Source: Antedon bifida | Lineage: Eukaryota; Echinodermata; Crinoidea; Comatulida; Antedonidae | Assembly (NCBI GenBank): GCA_963402885.1 | Contig: OY727097.1 | Location: forward strand, 31,303,401 to 31,367,400 | Direction of reading: 5' to 3' | DNA: 64,000 bases | Shown here: piece after piece, positions 1 through 11,185 of the stretch | Layout of the letters: every line of letters begins with the position of its first letter | How positions within the stretch are numbered: the first letter of the stretch is position 1 | Translations under genes and position numbers: made by a program | Notes under the pieces: generated by a model | What the model was told of the DNA's origin: nothing | The model's input: the letters and a program-made list of their open reading frames with translations, nothing else | The model's database searches: none

Positions 1-2
1 TT

Positions 3-29
3 ATTTGCGCAATTTTAAATTGCGCAAAT
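3..29. repeat. Perfect short inverted repeat
   Basis: Two 13-base arms (ATTTGCGCAATTT and its complement) are separated by a single base. The remaining sequence up to base 518 is AT-rich; I see no reading frame there that I can support, although further exons of the minus-strand gene at 519-586 must lie to the left. Confidence 0.6.
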
Positions 30-518
30 CGTTCAAATCGCGCATAACATTTACAACATTTATTTATTGGAAAAAATACAAAAGATTTACACTTTTACAC
101 ATAACAAACAGTGCTAGAGAGAAGAGTAGTACACATTTTGTAACTTAATACAGGAAGGAAGGTTAGTATTGGTTTACAACATACTCTGTATCCGGAAAAC
201 CAATGCCTACTAACTACACTTGTAGTCTGCTAACAAAATACGAAAGAAGACACAAGGGTACAAGAGAGGTTCCTGTGATAGGATAGGTGAACAGTTAAAT
301 CGGTCAATGACATTTCAGAGGCGCGTCCTCTGATCTGTTTTTGTTTATCATCAATCTGATCATATCATTCATATAAAGTCAAAAGCTGATGCCATTCAAC
401 ACAAATCAAAACGTGAACATTAAACTATTACTACAGAAGATGAATAATACTATTTACGAAATCGAGTGTCAAACTCCTTACATTTATTCATTAAAAAAAG
501 GAACACAAAAATACTCAC

Positions 519-586
519 TTTGCTTTTCCGCGGTTGATTGCACCTACTCTCCCTGGCTTCAGGGTCAACATTGGCCTTCCTTCCAT
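519..586 (-). CDS. First coding exon of an unidentified minus-strand gene
   Basis: On the minus strand an ATG at 586 opens a 22-codon frame (starting MEGRPMLTLKPGRVG and ending in GKA plus two bases), followed directly by the consensus splice donor GTGAGT (518-513). The exon is basic and glycine/proline-containing. I do not recognise the protein, and its later exons lie outside or undetected in the left 500 bases. The head-to-head arrangement with RRP8, about 870 bp away, suggests a shared upstream region. Confidence rests only on the ATG plus the donor and sensible residue content. Confidence 0.4.
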
Positions 587-1452
587 ATAAGGTCAGAGAA
601 TGTTACCTGTACACAGAAAAGATTATATTTTAAACAGATTTAAACATTATAAACTAATAAAATAATTCGATTTTTACATTTTATAAACTATTTGATTGTA
701 TAATAAATTTTTTTTTATCGTTCTATATTGAAAATATAACATAATTTAAATCAAATGTTCGTGATAGAAATATAAACTTTAAAAAGCCTCACGTATGACG
801 TCATACAAAACAATATGGCAGCGCCCGTATAGCTTCGTCGTGTTTTAAAACTTGTTAATTTAATACTACTAAAAAGCGTTTTAAACTATGAAAATATCAA
901 TTTATTAAGTTCGATTAATTACATACACACTTTAAAAAACACCCCATTCGTAAATTGTTAAGGGTATGTATGCTTTATATTAGAATAAAGAAATATCCAG
1001 CCTACTGGTAGGCTAGTTACTGTAGTACAGCTATTTTTTTATTTAGTTAAGCAGCCGACTAGAGAGTGACATGTGCCTGTGTGACCATGTCACGTGTGTG
1101 CGGCTCAGGGTATCATGCTTATGAGTAGGCTAGGCCTATACAGTAACAGGCAGCGAGGTGAGCTATGGTGTCACAGGGTATGAATGATGAGGTCCATGAG
1201 TAAATATTTGTAAATACTGCACACTGACTGTCAATAATAATATTATTATTATTATATAATCAGATTCTTAAAAATGAATGAAAATATCTTGGTCTATAGT
1301 TCGAAACGTCCGGATTATCTTGTCTTGTTTTAAAGTAATAGTTGATACTAATAATACTTATATTAAACTATTTATTTCTTTCAAACATTTAAATTTTCTA
1401 TAGATTATAAAATGTTGTTTGTCTTTCAGATAGTATTTGAAGCATTCCAAAA
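587..1452. promoter_or_regulatory. Shared upstream region of the minus-strand gene and RRP8, with CRE palindrome
   Basis: The sequence contains the 14-base perfect palindrome GTATGACGTCATAC (793-806) with a full CRE core TGACGTCA at 796-803. It is followed by a GC-richer stretch with ATGGCAGC (about 815-840) that stands out from the AT-rich surroundings. A probable 5'-UTR acceptor (TTTCAG, about 1425-1430) precedes the RRP8 start. Promoter function is inferred from position between two divergent first exons. Confidence 0.4.
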
Positions 1453-4050
1453 ATGGCTGTTGATTTTGAGGTAAAAAGTTCCGGAGACTGGGGTGATGAT
1501 GGAGTAAGCGATTTGCATGCTGTCTTGTTTAATAAGGTATGGTAACAAATTATACAATTAATGTTCAGTGTATTAAAACAACTGGTGAGGTGCATAATAA
1601 TAATCAACTCAATATTTTTAAATAGTAATTAACATACACGTCAAGACAATAACCAATAAATGACAAATTGAGAATATTAAAATTTTATTAAAATCCGACG
1701 TGTATACATTTGTTCTTTGTTTGGTTCTTGCAGGAATCTAATATTGATTCTACTCAAAATATTAAACATAGAAAGAAGTCAAAAAAGGCAAAGGCAAAAA
1801 CAGAGGATAGAAATGGCTGCAAAGAAATTTCCAAATTAGAAATTTCAAGAAAAGGAAAAAAATCCAAGACACAAAACATGATAAATGATTGCAAAACATT
1901 AAAAAGGAAATTGGAAAATGATGATGAACCAGAAGTATCGAAGAAGAAAAAGAGAACATTAAATAAAAAAGTAGAACAAAACATTGAAAATGAGGAAAAT
2001 ACAATATTACTAAATGAAACAAAAAATACAGAGAAAAAAGTTCAGAAGAAGAAGATAAAACGAAAAAAGAATGAGGACGGAGATGGTAGGAAATTAAATG
2101 AAGGAGAAGAAAAACAAAAAGTAGATGATGAAATAAATGAGGCAACAGATCAATTGAAAAAGAACAAAAAAAGAAAAAGAAAAGCAGTGAACAAATTCAA
2201 AACAGAAGAGTTCTTGAATACAAAGAAGTTGTGTGGAAAATTTGTCGACCTTACAGCGCCCCCGTCAAAAGTACTAAAACAAAATCCAAAGGTAAAAAAG
2301 ATTAAAGAAGTAGACAATGAAAAGTCAGTCAGTCAAAAAATGTCTGAAGATGAAAAACATTCTGAAAAGATTAATAAAAAGAAACAAAAGAAAATAAAGC
2401 TTGAAACTGGGAATGAAAGACCAGTAAGTAAGTCACAATTAAGTGATTCTAACTCCAAAGCAATGGAGTCAAGTAAGAAGAAATCTGTATTAGATGCTAA
2501 TACGAAAGAAGTGGATAAGATAAAAAAGAAACCAGTATTTGATGCTAACACAAAAGAAGTGGATACGATAAAAAAGAAACCAGTATTTGATGCTAACACA
2601 AAAGAAGTGGATACGATAAAAAAGAAACCAGTATTTGCTGCTAACTCCAAAGAAGTGGCGTCAAGCAAAAAGAAACCAGTATTAGATCTGAGAACAAAAA
2701 TGGAAAACAAGTTAAAAGGAGCAAGATTCCGATTCATAAATGAGAAGCTATACACCTGTACCGGGGATTCGGCTTTGGAGCTATTTACGGAGGATACGGA
2801 TGCTTTCCAAGTCTACCATGATGGGTTTGTTGAACAGGTGAAATCATGGCCTGTTAATCCTATTGATAAAATGATTGAAGATCTTAAGAACATGTAAGTT
2901 CAAGGCTCAACATTTTAATATTATTGTTGTACACATGAACAACAATCTTGAATTGACAAAATCTAGATATCTCAATTTGATTTAATAATATAACTTTTAT
3001 CATTTATTTTCTACCTTTTTTACTATCAAAATCCAATTTTATCATTTTCAGGCCATCATCAAAGGTTGTTGGTGATTTTGGTTGTGGTGATGCTAAGATA
3101 GCTGAGAGTGTCAAACAAAGTGTGTACTCATTTGACTTGGTCTCAACTAAAGCCAACACCATTGCTTGCAATATGGCCAAAGTAAGTTGGATATTATAGA
3201 TGTTATGAATGATGCTTTCTTCCATTCGTTGAGTGAAAAACTTTTATTTGATAATAGTTATCAAGTTCTAAAACACAAGACAAACTTGACATCTTTTTCA
3301 CTGTTTTCACAGTTCTTATAGGCCTTTGTTTTTAACAAATTCAATACCAATTTATATACCATGATTTTATTAATCTTCGTTTTTTTTATGTTTTGGGGAG
3401 ACAACTTCTTTAAACACTATTTGTGTTAAAATTTGAGGCAGGTTTATTTATTTATTTTTTTTATTAGGTTCCTCTTTCTGATAACACACTGGATGTGGCT
3501 GTATTTTGTTTGTCGTTGATGGGTACAAATTGGATTGACTATCTCAAAGAAGCAAATAGAGTTCTAAAAAACAAGTAAGTCTTATTTCTCTTTCTTTCTC
3601 TTTTTTACATTGATGTAACTAGTAACTAACTTTTTTCTTATCTGCAAAATCTAGTCAAATGTTTTTTTTTTCCTTTTTTCAATTTTAGAGGTATTCTAAA
3701 AATTGCTGAAGTATCAAGTCGATTTCAAAACTTAAAAGCATTTAACCTGGCGATGAAGAGACTTGGATTTTCACAATTAAAAAAGGTAAATGGAAAGAAA
3801 AAAGAAAATTTATTTTTGATTTGATTTTGCTAAGTTATTAACCATATATTAAAGTATACTGTATAATAATTAAACCATGGAATGTTAGTGGTGGTCTTTA
3901 CTAAACATTATTTATTTACTATTTTGTTTTTGATAGGATACTAGCAACAAGTTCTTCATCTCATTTGATTACAAAAAGCAAAGTTTACCAAAAGAGATTT
4001 CAGAAGGTATGAACGAGATTCTCAAACCATGTCTGTATAAAAAAAGATAA
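1453..4050 (+). CDS. RRP8: RRP8, nucleolar rRNA-processing methyltransferase (6 coding exons)
   Basis: Exons 1453-1536, 1734-2893, 3052-3181, 3468-3574, 3689-3785 and 3937-4050 join in phase to 563 codons plus stop. Residues 1-~390 are a very lysine-rich, low-complexity nucleolar-type tail. The C-terminal ~170 residues are the Rossmann methyltransferase of the RRP8 family: the SAM-binding motif [12 protein letters not shown], then [38 protein letters not shown] and KKLGF/FFISFDY-like blocks in family order. RRP8 binds H3K9me2 in the eNoSC silencing complex and methylates A645 (m1A) of 28S rRNA in known animals. The C-terminus [10 protein letters not shown] matches the conserved family ending (PCLYKRR in mammals), which supports the stop at 4048-4050. 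That terminal segment is the founder of the downstream tandem repeat. Confidence 0.93.
2474..2700 (+). repeat. 48-bp coding minisatellite in RRP8 exon 2
   Basis: Four to five tandem 48-base units encode 16-residue repeats with the pattern [16 protein letters not shown]. The middle two units are nearly identical at DNA level and the outer ones degenerate. The unit is a multiple of three, so copy changes keep the frame in the lysine-rich linker. Confidence 0.9.
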
Positions 4051-5167
4051 CAACAAGAGAAGGTATGAACGAGATTCTCAAACCATGTCTGTGTAAAAAA
4101 AGATAAACAACAAGAGAAGGTATGAACGAGATTCTCAAACCATGTCTGTGTAAGAAAAGATAAACAACAACAGAAGGTATGAACGAAATTCTCAAACCAT
4201 GTCTGTATAAAATAGATAACAACTACAGAAGGTATGAACGAGATTATCAAACCATGTCTGTATAAGAAAGATAACAACAAGAGAAGGTATGAACGAGATT
4301 CTCAAACCATGTCTGTATAAAAAAAGATAACAACAAGAGAAGGTATGAACGAGATTCTCAAACCATGTCTGTATAAAAAAAGATAAACAACAAGAGAAGG
4401 TATGAACGAGATTCTCAAACCATGTCTGTATAAGAAAAGATAAACAACAAGAGAAGGTATGAACGAGATTCTCAAACCATGTCTGTATAAAAAAAGATAA
4501 ACAACAAGAGAAGGTATGAACGAGATTCTCAAACCATGTCTGTATAAGAAAAGATAAACAACAAGAGAAGGTATGAACGAGATTCTCAAACCATGTCTGT
4601 ATAAAAAAAGATAAACAACAAGAGAAGGTATGAACGAGATTCTCAAACCATGTCTGTATAAGAAAAGATAACAACAAAAGAAGGTATGAACGAGATTCTC
4701 AAACCATGTCTGTGTAAGAAAAGATAAACAACAAGAGAAGGTATGAACGAGATTATCAAACCATGTCTGTGTAAAAAAAGATAAACAACAAGAGAAGGTA
4801 TGAACGAGATTCTCAAACCATGTCTGTATAAGAAAAGATAAACAACAAGAGAAGGTATGAACGAGATTCTCAAACCATGTCTGTATAAAAAAAGATAAAC
4901 AACAAGAGAAGGTATGAACGAGATTCTCAAACCATGTCTGTATAAGAAAAGATAACAACAAAAGAAGGTATGAACGAGATTCTCAAACCATGTCTGTGTA
5001 AGAAAAGATAAACAACAAGAGAAGGTATGAACGAGATTATCAAACCATGTCTGTATAAAAAAAGATAAACAACAAGAGAAGGTATGAACGAGATTCTCAA
5101 ACCATGTCTGTGTAAGAAAAGATAACAACAAGAGAAGGTATGAACGAGATTCTCAAACCATGTCTGA
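4004..5167 (+). repeat. ~57-bp minisatellite derived from the last RRP8 codons and stop
   Basis: About 21 copies of a 56-57-base unit are arranged head to tail. Each contains GGTATGAACGAGATT, then CTCAAACCATGTCTGT and AAAAGATAA. The first copy is the real end of RRP8 ([14 protein letters not shown], stop); every later copy therefore carries its own copy of the terminal codons and stop codon. The last copy breaks off after CCATGTCTG. Variation between units is mostly CTGTATAA/CTGTGTAA and AAAAAAG/AGAAAAG, with some alternation suggesting higher-order pairs. Confidence 0.95.
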
Positions 5168-5930
5168 AAACAACCACTTTATAATGTCTGTACTTGTTTT
5201 CAAGTACTGTATTATAGTTACAAGGAAAGTATAAAGTGTACTACTTGGCCTCATTGGATCCGCCTATTAGACAAATGTATTGATGTAATCAATTTTATCA
5301 GTTTTTTTAATGCATTCTTTTGCTAACATTGTATCTTGTTTTTATATGTTCATCTTTTACACCATTTATTTTATCTATTGATTTATGCCATTTTGACGAG
5401 TGGGAACCAGGCTTCCAGTCAGTTTTTTTCCACATATTAACAAAAAAATAACTGAAGGAGACACCTTTGGGACCCATGCCCCATTAAGAGGGATTGTGTG
5501 TGTATAAGTGTTAAACATATATTTCTCTTCCTTCGTATCAGATGTCCGTCTGAAAAGTATTGTATTTGCTAAAACTTGTCTCTCGATTGTTTACTAGTGT
5601 GGACAGGTTGTTTGATCCAGTGTTTAAAGCTACAAATAGGGTTTGTTTTAATAAAAACCACTATTTGTAAACAAACAACTCACTGTGTTTTTTGTTTTTA
5701 ATGCACTATTCACCTACCACGTTTATGTTTAAATGCACTGTGTTGCTTTTTTTTTAATTTTCTCACTTGAAGCAAAGAATATATATCACTCTTTGCTTGA
5801 AGTCACGTTGTCTCTAGAGAGTATTCAGTTGCATGCCTTGAGGTCACACACACAGCACATTAAAGTTCAAAATTGACCATTTTTAAATTAAAGAACTATC
5901 TTTGATTTGTATGTATTTTTGGGATCCACT
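5168..5930. other. Downstream flank of RRP8 repeat, no gene seen
   Basis: AT-rich intergenic sequence. Possible polyadenylation and UTR sequence for RRP8 may lie here, but nothing decisive is visible. No conserved reading frame. Confidence 0.4.
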
Positions 5931-6075
5931 AGGACGTAACGCAAGGACGTACGGACAACGCAAGTGAGCTGACCAATGACAAGCAACAGTTCGAAAAATC
6001 CATTGTGTGTCATTGGTCAAATTACTTGCGTTGCTCTTACGTCCTTGCGTTACGTTCTAGTGGAAACCAGCTTAA
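5931..6075. mobile_element. Foldback MITE, family 1 (ACGCAACGCAAGGACG type)
   Basis: The two halves are inverted copies: ACTAGGACGTAACGCAAGG with GACCAATGACAAGC on the left, and TGTCATTGGTCAAATTAC with CCTTGCGTTACGTTCTAGT on the right. The same ends and the GACCAATGACAAG core recur at many other places in the window, always as a foldback of roughly 150 bp. No coding capacity. Confidence 0.85.
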
Positions 6076-6287
6076 GCGGAAAACCGCGTAGCTTGTCCCA
6101 CGTACAATCTGTACTCAGCTGAAACCGTCCGATCCGCTCCGCGCTTTGTGTAAATGGTCATAAGGAATATAACAATGATTCTGTATTTGTATTACTGTTA
6201 CGGCACGTTTGTGTAAATTGGATGGCCTTTACAACAAGTTGAATTACGTTTGCGAGGTACCCAAAGCATAAAAAAAACGGTGTTCGG

Positions 6288-6374
6288 TTCCCACTTGTGA
6301 CCCGTAAGTTCTTACGTCACTTCTCGTCGATACGTTACGTCGTCCTTCGTTGCGTCCTAGTGGGAACCAAGCTT
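6288..6374. mobile_element. Truncated family-1 MITE
   Basis: Carries both outer ends (GGTTCCCACT and AGTGGGAACCAAGCTT) and GACGTAACG-like motifs, but the central GACCAATGACAAG core is missing, so this is an internally deleted copy. Confidence 0.6.
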
Positions 6375-6375
6375 T

Positions 6376-7799
6376 ACCCGTTAATCCCTTCTCAATCTAT
6401 CGTTCACTCGTTAACGTACTCGGGTATTGTGTAAATAATCCACTAAAGTAGTGCGTGTGTACTTACACATAGTAAAATTAAATATTCTATTAATATCGGA
6501 AACAATGATGTAGGCTTATTGTAAAGGTAAATGAAATGTTGTATGACCCTGGCAACAACACGATGATTTGATTGATGACAGAAAGATGGACAAAAAAGGG
6601 GGATTTCCCTTTCGATTTTTATTTACAAACCCGGAAATCGCGGTTTTTGAAAATAATAAACCTTTATTATCACACTAGCGGTTATATGGGAACATTTAAG
6701 TTCTGCATCTCCCATCAAAATAGAAGGAGGACGTGACCTGGGGGACGCACATGAAAAACCCCGTCGTAAAACGATTTCTTCGATCGCCTGGGTCGGCCGT
6801 CCAGGAAAAGCTTGTTTATCTGTGTGGTATATGTTTACATAAACTTTAGAAACATTTCATGCTCACACCTTCCCCCCCCCCCCCCCTCCCCCTTTCTGTC
6901 CTCTCCACGGAAGTACGTAGACGCAGCGAATGTCATTTGACCAATCACAATCAAAGGCTCATTTTACTGCTACTTCAATTGGTTTTTTGTTTTTTTTGGG
7001 TTTTTTTTGGTTCACAAGACAAACATATATACAAGATGCTCTACATAAACAAAGACTTATTACATGTCTTTGGGAGTGGAGTTGTAATTTTGTCCTTAGA
7101 AAAAATCCTGACATGTGACGGGACTTGAACCCAGGACCCTTGGAGTGGTAGCCACAACTCCAATTTAAATTACTTGAATTGCGCGTACGGCGTCCTTGCG
7201 TGTACGTATGCGAATATTATACTTTCAGTATCGTGGTAGACCTACTGATTTAAAGTTGAAAAGAAATATCTCAATGTTTAATGGACAGATAAAAACAAAC
7301 AGCTTTGCACTATACTAAAACTAGCAATACATGGGTGGTGTAAAGAGAAAGCGGTTTGGTTTTATTATTTCAAGTACCCTGGTATAATGGAGGTTTAATT
7401 TCATTATACAATTACTGCAACGTAATATCTCCTTTTGTTGTTTCCTCTTTGTCAAGAAGCCAAAAATGTAAAATAGGCTTTTACCAAAATTCCCACTTGC
7501 TCGCTAGTGTCTGTTACAAACAAGGAAGTAAATACTTTCTTAGAACGTATAAATAAACAGCTTGTATAATAATAGTCTGTTAATATGTGACTACAGTATT
7601 TATATATTTGACGTCATTTATTGCGTACGTTTTCTGTTGTGATCCTCGTAGAGATTTCAGTAGACCTACATACTATTTGATGCATGCAAACTACTGTGTC
7701 GTCCGCCGCGTTATATCATCGTATGATGCCTAGTTTGTTTTGATTCAAATTGGTATCTCCTGTACGGCTGTCAACAATAGGAAACAAAACATTTTTATT
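6376..7799. other. Gene-poor spacer upstream of otopetrin a
   Basis: Contains a poly-C tract near 6872-6890 and a possible tRNA-derived SINE fragment (described separately). I find no reading frame with protein-like composition. Promoter elements for the otopetrin gene at 8050 presumably lie in the right part, but none is recognisable. Confidence 0.4.
7100..7165 (-). repeat. Possible tRNA-derived SINE head (minus strand)
   Basis: The minus strand reads GTGGCTACCACTCC, then AAGGGTCCTGGGTTCAAGTCC, which contains a good RNA polymerase III B-box (GGTTCAAGTCC). No complete cloverleaf can be drawn, so a functional tRNA is unlikely; a SINE or tRNA relic fits better. Confidence 0.35.
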
Positions 7800-8036
7800 G
7801 CTCCGCCCTGTTGCTGCTTCGTTCTGTTGCTGCTCAGTTCTATTGCTGCTTCGTTCTGTTGCTGCTCCGTTCTGTTGCTGCTTCGTTCTGTTGCTGCTTC
7901 GTTCTGTTGCTGCTCCTTTCTGTTGCTGCTTCGTTCTGTTGCTGCTCCTTTCTGTTGCTGCTTTGTTCTGTTGCTACGTCGTTCTGTTGCTGCTCCGTTC
8001 TGTAGCTGCTCTGTCCTGTTGCTGCTCCGCTCTGTA
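7800..8036 (+). repeat. 15-18-bp minisatellite, GTTGCTGCTCCGTTCT type
   Basis: About fifteen degenerate copies of GTTGCTGCTCCGTTCT and GTTGCTGCTTCGTTCT lie just upstream of the otopetrin ATG. Read in frame with the channel gene, it would encode a repetitive Cys/Leu/Ala/Val leader; I treat it as 5' untranslated. Confidence 0.9.
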
Positions 8037-8049
8037 CAGTGTTGTAAAA

Positions 8050-9885
8050 ATGTCTTCTGTTACAAGCCCACTGATCGTTAACACTTCACGACATCCGAAA
8101 ACTCTATCATTTGGACAAGTTTTGGTGCAGCTACTGCGAACAGGATTAAGGAGTAACGAAGATAATCCACCACCAGAAAGCGAGGATGGATGCTATGCTT
8201 CTCTTCTCTTTTTCATCGCCTTATGTTCCTTCGGATCTGTCATGATTTTTTCCAGCATGATGTGTCGTGACCTTTTATCTTATGGCACAATGTCAATTTT
8301 TTTGATTATATTAATAGTGTTTGATTTGACAGTCATGTTTTACTTCATGAAATCAAAACAAAGATGGATTGATAAGTCAATTGTGCTGTTGAATTCCTCC
8401 TCCTCAGAGCGACGTGTACATAACAACGCCACTGAGATGACACCAATCAATGGTGGTCCACGTGACCTCCCTTCAGAAAACAGTATCCCGAATGAATCGC
8501 GTGTAAGGCACCAGAAATCCAGTCTTTCTTTGATTGGCATATACATATTTGGCAGTATTACTCTTGTCATGTTTTCAATTGATATGGTTCAAGTCGGAAC
8601 ATGCATTCCTTTTTTCCTCAACGACTTTACTACGATGAGATACTTCAACGAAGATATTTTGTACGTCATCTTCCGTGGCACATGCAATGTTTTCTTTTGC
8701 GGGCAGATTGCTTTCTTCGTCTGTTTCAAAAACACTAGATTCGTGAGCAGTCCGTGGTTCTGTTATTCCATCCTCATGTTCGTAAGTCTCAACTTCTTTG
8801 CTCTGCTTGAGGGATTGGTGTATATTGCATCTGATCGAATTAAGGTTGAACTACCATGGCAACACCGTGAAGGATTCAAACACATATCTGATTACGATAT
8901 TCAATGTTATAACAGCACTCGGCTGTTTGATAATGTTGTGTTTATCATGCACGACATATGCTACCCGTTTGCTATTGAATTCTTCATTCTCTCCATTGGA
9001 ATATTTCTTCATCATTGGTTTAGCCTCGTGCAAAATCCAAGCAGAGCTACTACGCGTGCGCCGAATAATGGTGAACTGCCGCCACGTACGCGTAATTGCG
9101 ACGAACAAGATAGCGTGTCTACTGCTGGTCATCATCATCAAGAAAAACATTGCTCATTCGTTCTGCTGTTTGCCATCTTCATGGCATTACTTCTCATTGT
9201 GTCTGCTGCTATGCTTTTATTTCAAGGTACCCTGCGTCAAATCGTTTACATTTATCACACAGTCAGACTGCTTTATCAGGCATTGTTAATCGTACCTGTC
9301 ATGCTCGGCGTTCGGTACCTATCGTATTTCCGATACGACAGAAAACAGGCTCTGGATGGAAGCGAGATGCTCCTTGTCAGTACTGTTACGGGTACATTTT
9401 TGGTCACCGCGTTTACGGCTATAACATCGTCAACACTGCTGTATGAATTTAATAACTATATTCCGGAGAATATCACTGGCAAAGGTGTTGTTGACGGTTT
9501 TGACGTTACGGCCACGGATTCTGCTCTCTGTTTGACGTACTCAATCGTAAACTACTTTCAGATTTTTATTCAGACATGTTTCTTTATTGCCGCGCGTCGT
9601 CGAATACCGTCACGTCATGCTTCAGTAACTTCTTACAAGCTTTGTGAATGCTTCCTGTATCTTGCTGTCTGCAACGCGTTCATTTTGGCAACGGACACGT
9701 TTATCGCGCTTAAAAACTTCCGCGTCGAATCACCAACAAACGTCTGGTTTTTTGGCGCACGTGATTGGAACATCATTGTGAGCGTGCTCTTTCCAGTAGC
9801 AGAGTTATATCATTTCCACTCTGTCCTGCTGTGCAGTGAACTTTACTTAGATTTTAGAGTTGATTATAGACTTCTTTCTTTTTAA
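8050..9885 (+). CDS. OTOP-like: Otopetrin-like proton channel a (single exon)
   Basis: An uninterrupted 611-codon frame. The product has about 12 hydrophobic segments. Diagnostic otopetrin features are visible: the YPFAIEFFILSIGIFLHHWF block (family YPFTIEY...W), the preceding NTRFVSSPWFCYSILM helix, and the C-terminal VLFPVAELYHFHSVLLCSELY, corresponding to the family PxxIFYRxHS ending. Otopetrins are dimeric plasma-membrane proton channels used in acid sensing and ion balance. I chose the ATG at 8050 because the paralogue at 11186 starts at the equivalent place; an in-frame ATG at 7750 would add 100 residues of minisatellite-encoded, cysteine-rich sequence. The lack of introns, unlike neighbouring genes, suggests retroposition or old intron loss. 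Confidence 0.85.
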   Translation: MSSVTSPLIVNTSRHPKTLSFGQVLVQLLRTGLRSNEDNPPPESEDGCYASLLFFIALCSFGSVMIFSSMMCRDLLSYGTMSIFLIILIVFDLTVMFYFMKSKQRWIDKSIVLLNSSSSERRVHNNATEMTPINGGPRDLPSENSIPNESRVRHQKSSLSLIGIYIFGSITLVMFSIDMVQVGTCIPFFLNDFTTMRYFNEDILYVIFRGTCNVFFCGQIAFFVCFKNTRFVSSPWFCYSILMFVSLNFFALLEGLVYIASDRIKVELPWQHREGFKHISDYDIQCYNSTRLFDNVVFIMHDICYPFAIEFFILSIGIFLHHWFSLVQNPSRATTRAPNNGELPPRTRNCDEQDSVSTAGHHHQEKHCSFVLLFAIFMALLLIVSAAMLLFQGTLRQIVYIYHTVRLLYQALLIVPVMLGVRYLSYFRYDRKQALDGSEMLLVSTVTGTFLVTAFTAITSSTLLYEFNNYIPENITGKGVVDGFDVTATDSALCLTYSIVNYFQIFIQTCFFIAARRRIPSRHASVTSYKLCECFLYLAVCNAFILATDTFIALKNFRVESPTNVWFFGARDWNIIVSVLFPVAELYHFHSVLLCSELYLDFRVDYRLLSF

Positions 9886-11185
9886 GAACATTTTTATTAA
9901 TGATTAATATTAATGCCTTTGTGACTCATTCTAAATAACTCTTTTAATTAAGTTTTGAAATTGTCAGAAATAATTGTGTAGTTTTAATGAACTTTCACCC
10001 AAATGTATTTCTAAAAACGTTTGAATTTTGTGAAAAGCAAAAGTAATTTATGTTTGCATTAGGTTTCAGAAGCGTGATCACTAACAAATTAATCATCTCC
10101 ACTTGTTTTTATAAATAATTGTTTAAGATCTTCTTGATAAAAACAAGTTTCAATACAAATATTTTGATACAATGTTGATGATATAATTATTCCATCATCT
10201 GCTATTATTATGCTATTACTATATTTAGGAAAATACATCTGCATAGCCTTATAGTAAATTTATCTGACTACCTATCTTTTGGGGTTTTTTTCTAATTCGA
10301 TATGTGTATATTGTTTAATACGTAGAAAAATATAAAAACTAGAAGTCAAAGGTTTTTGAATATAAGAACACAATTCTTTGAATACTGTACACTTTGGATA
10401 AACATTGTACACAAAGGAATGATGTAAATGCATTGTAATGCATTACTGTACATAATAATAATAACCTGTAGCTTTACAGTTATTGAGCCTAACAGTCTTG
10501 ATGCGCATGCTCGTATGTTTCTAAGCATGCGCAGAATGACTTGTTAGGCCTACTCATTGGCGCGTAGTTTTGAGGCGCGTAGTTTTTACATTATAGTAAT
10601 CTAATTCTCAACTTAAATTTAATGCTTACAGAACATTTCTTAATTCATTATATTAAAGTATTTTGTATTCAGTTTTCGGCGTTGAGATCACCAATGTATA
10701 TTGCTATGTTTATTTTATAACAATCTAAATATAGATTAAAATAGATGAACATTGGAAAATCGCTTCTGTAGACAAAGCCTAACAATGATACATAACAATT
10801 ACATGTAATTTAATTTTCTTTTCTTTTCGCTTCTAGAAAATATAGATTAAATATTATACATGAAAATTAGAAGAAGCTTCTAGAAAATGTATTTAGAATT
10901 TATTATCTATACCTGTAAATTGTTTACACGACTTATAACTAACTATGCTTAGATGAAAACAGGAAGATTGCTTCGGCAAATATAGACTGGTTATTAAATA
11001 TTGTCGTTGATTGTTATCATTTTCAATTTAATAATGAAAAACCGAAACTATAATGGTTTTCTATTAACTTTCTATTGCACAAATAAAGAATATAACTGAT
11101 AACACATTAGCACGAGTTAGTTTCTTATCTGAACCAGGCAGCAGACAAAGTATTAAACATTACATTACATTTTTATGTTTTAAAC
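9886..11185. other. Spacer between the two otopetrin genes
   Basis: AT-rich, with the 3' flank of otopetrin a and the upstream region of otopetrin b. It contains one TAGGCCTA octamer (10545-10552) followed by two GGCGCGTAGTTTT direct repeats (about 10560-10587). No gene seen. Confidence 0.5.

Noticed and set aside
389-643. 84-residue plus-strand frame
   Set aside because: Antisense to a better-supported minus-strand first exon (519-586 with ATG and GTGAGT donor).
4192-5131. Minus-strand reading frames of 160-219 residues with a [14 protein letters not shown]-type repeat
   Set aside because: They are the antisense of the 57-bp minisatellite; openness is a by-product of the unit length, with no independent support.
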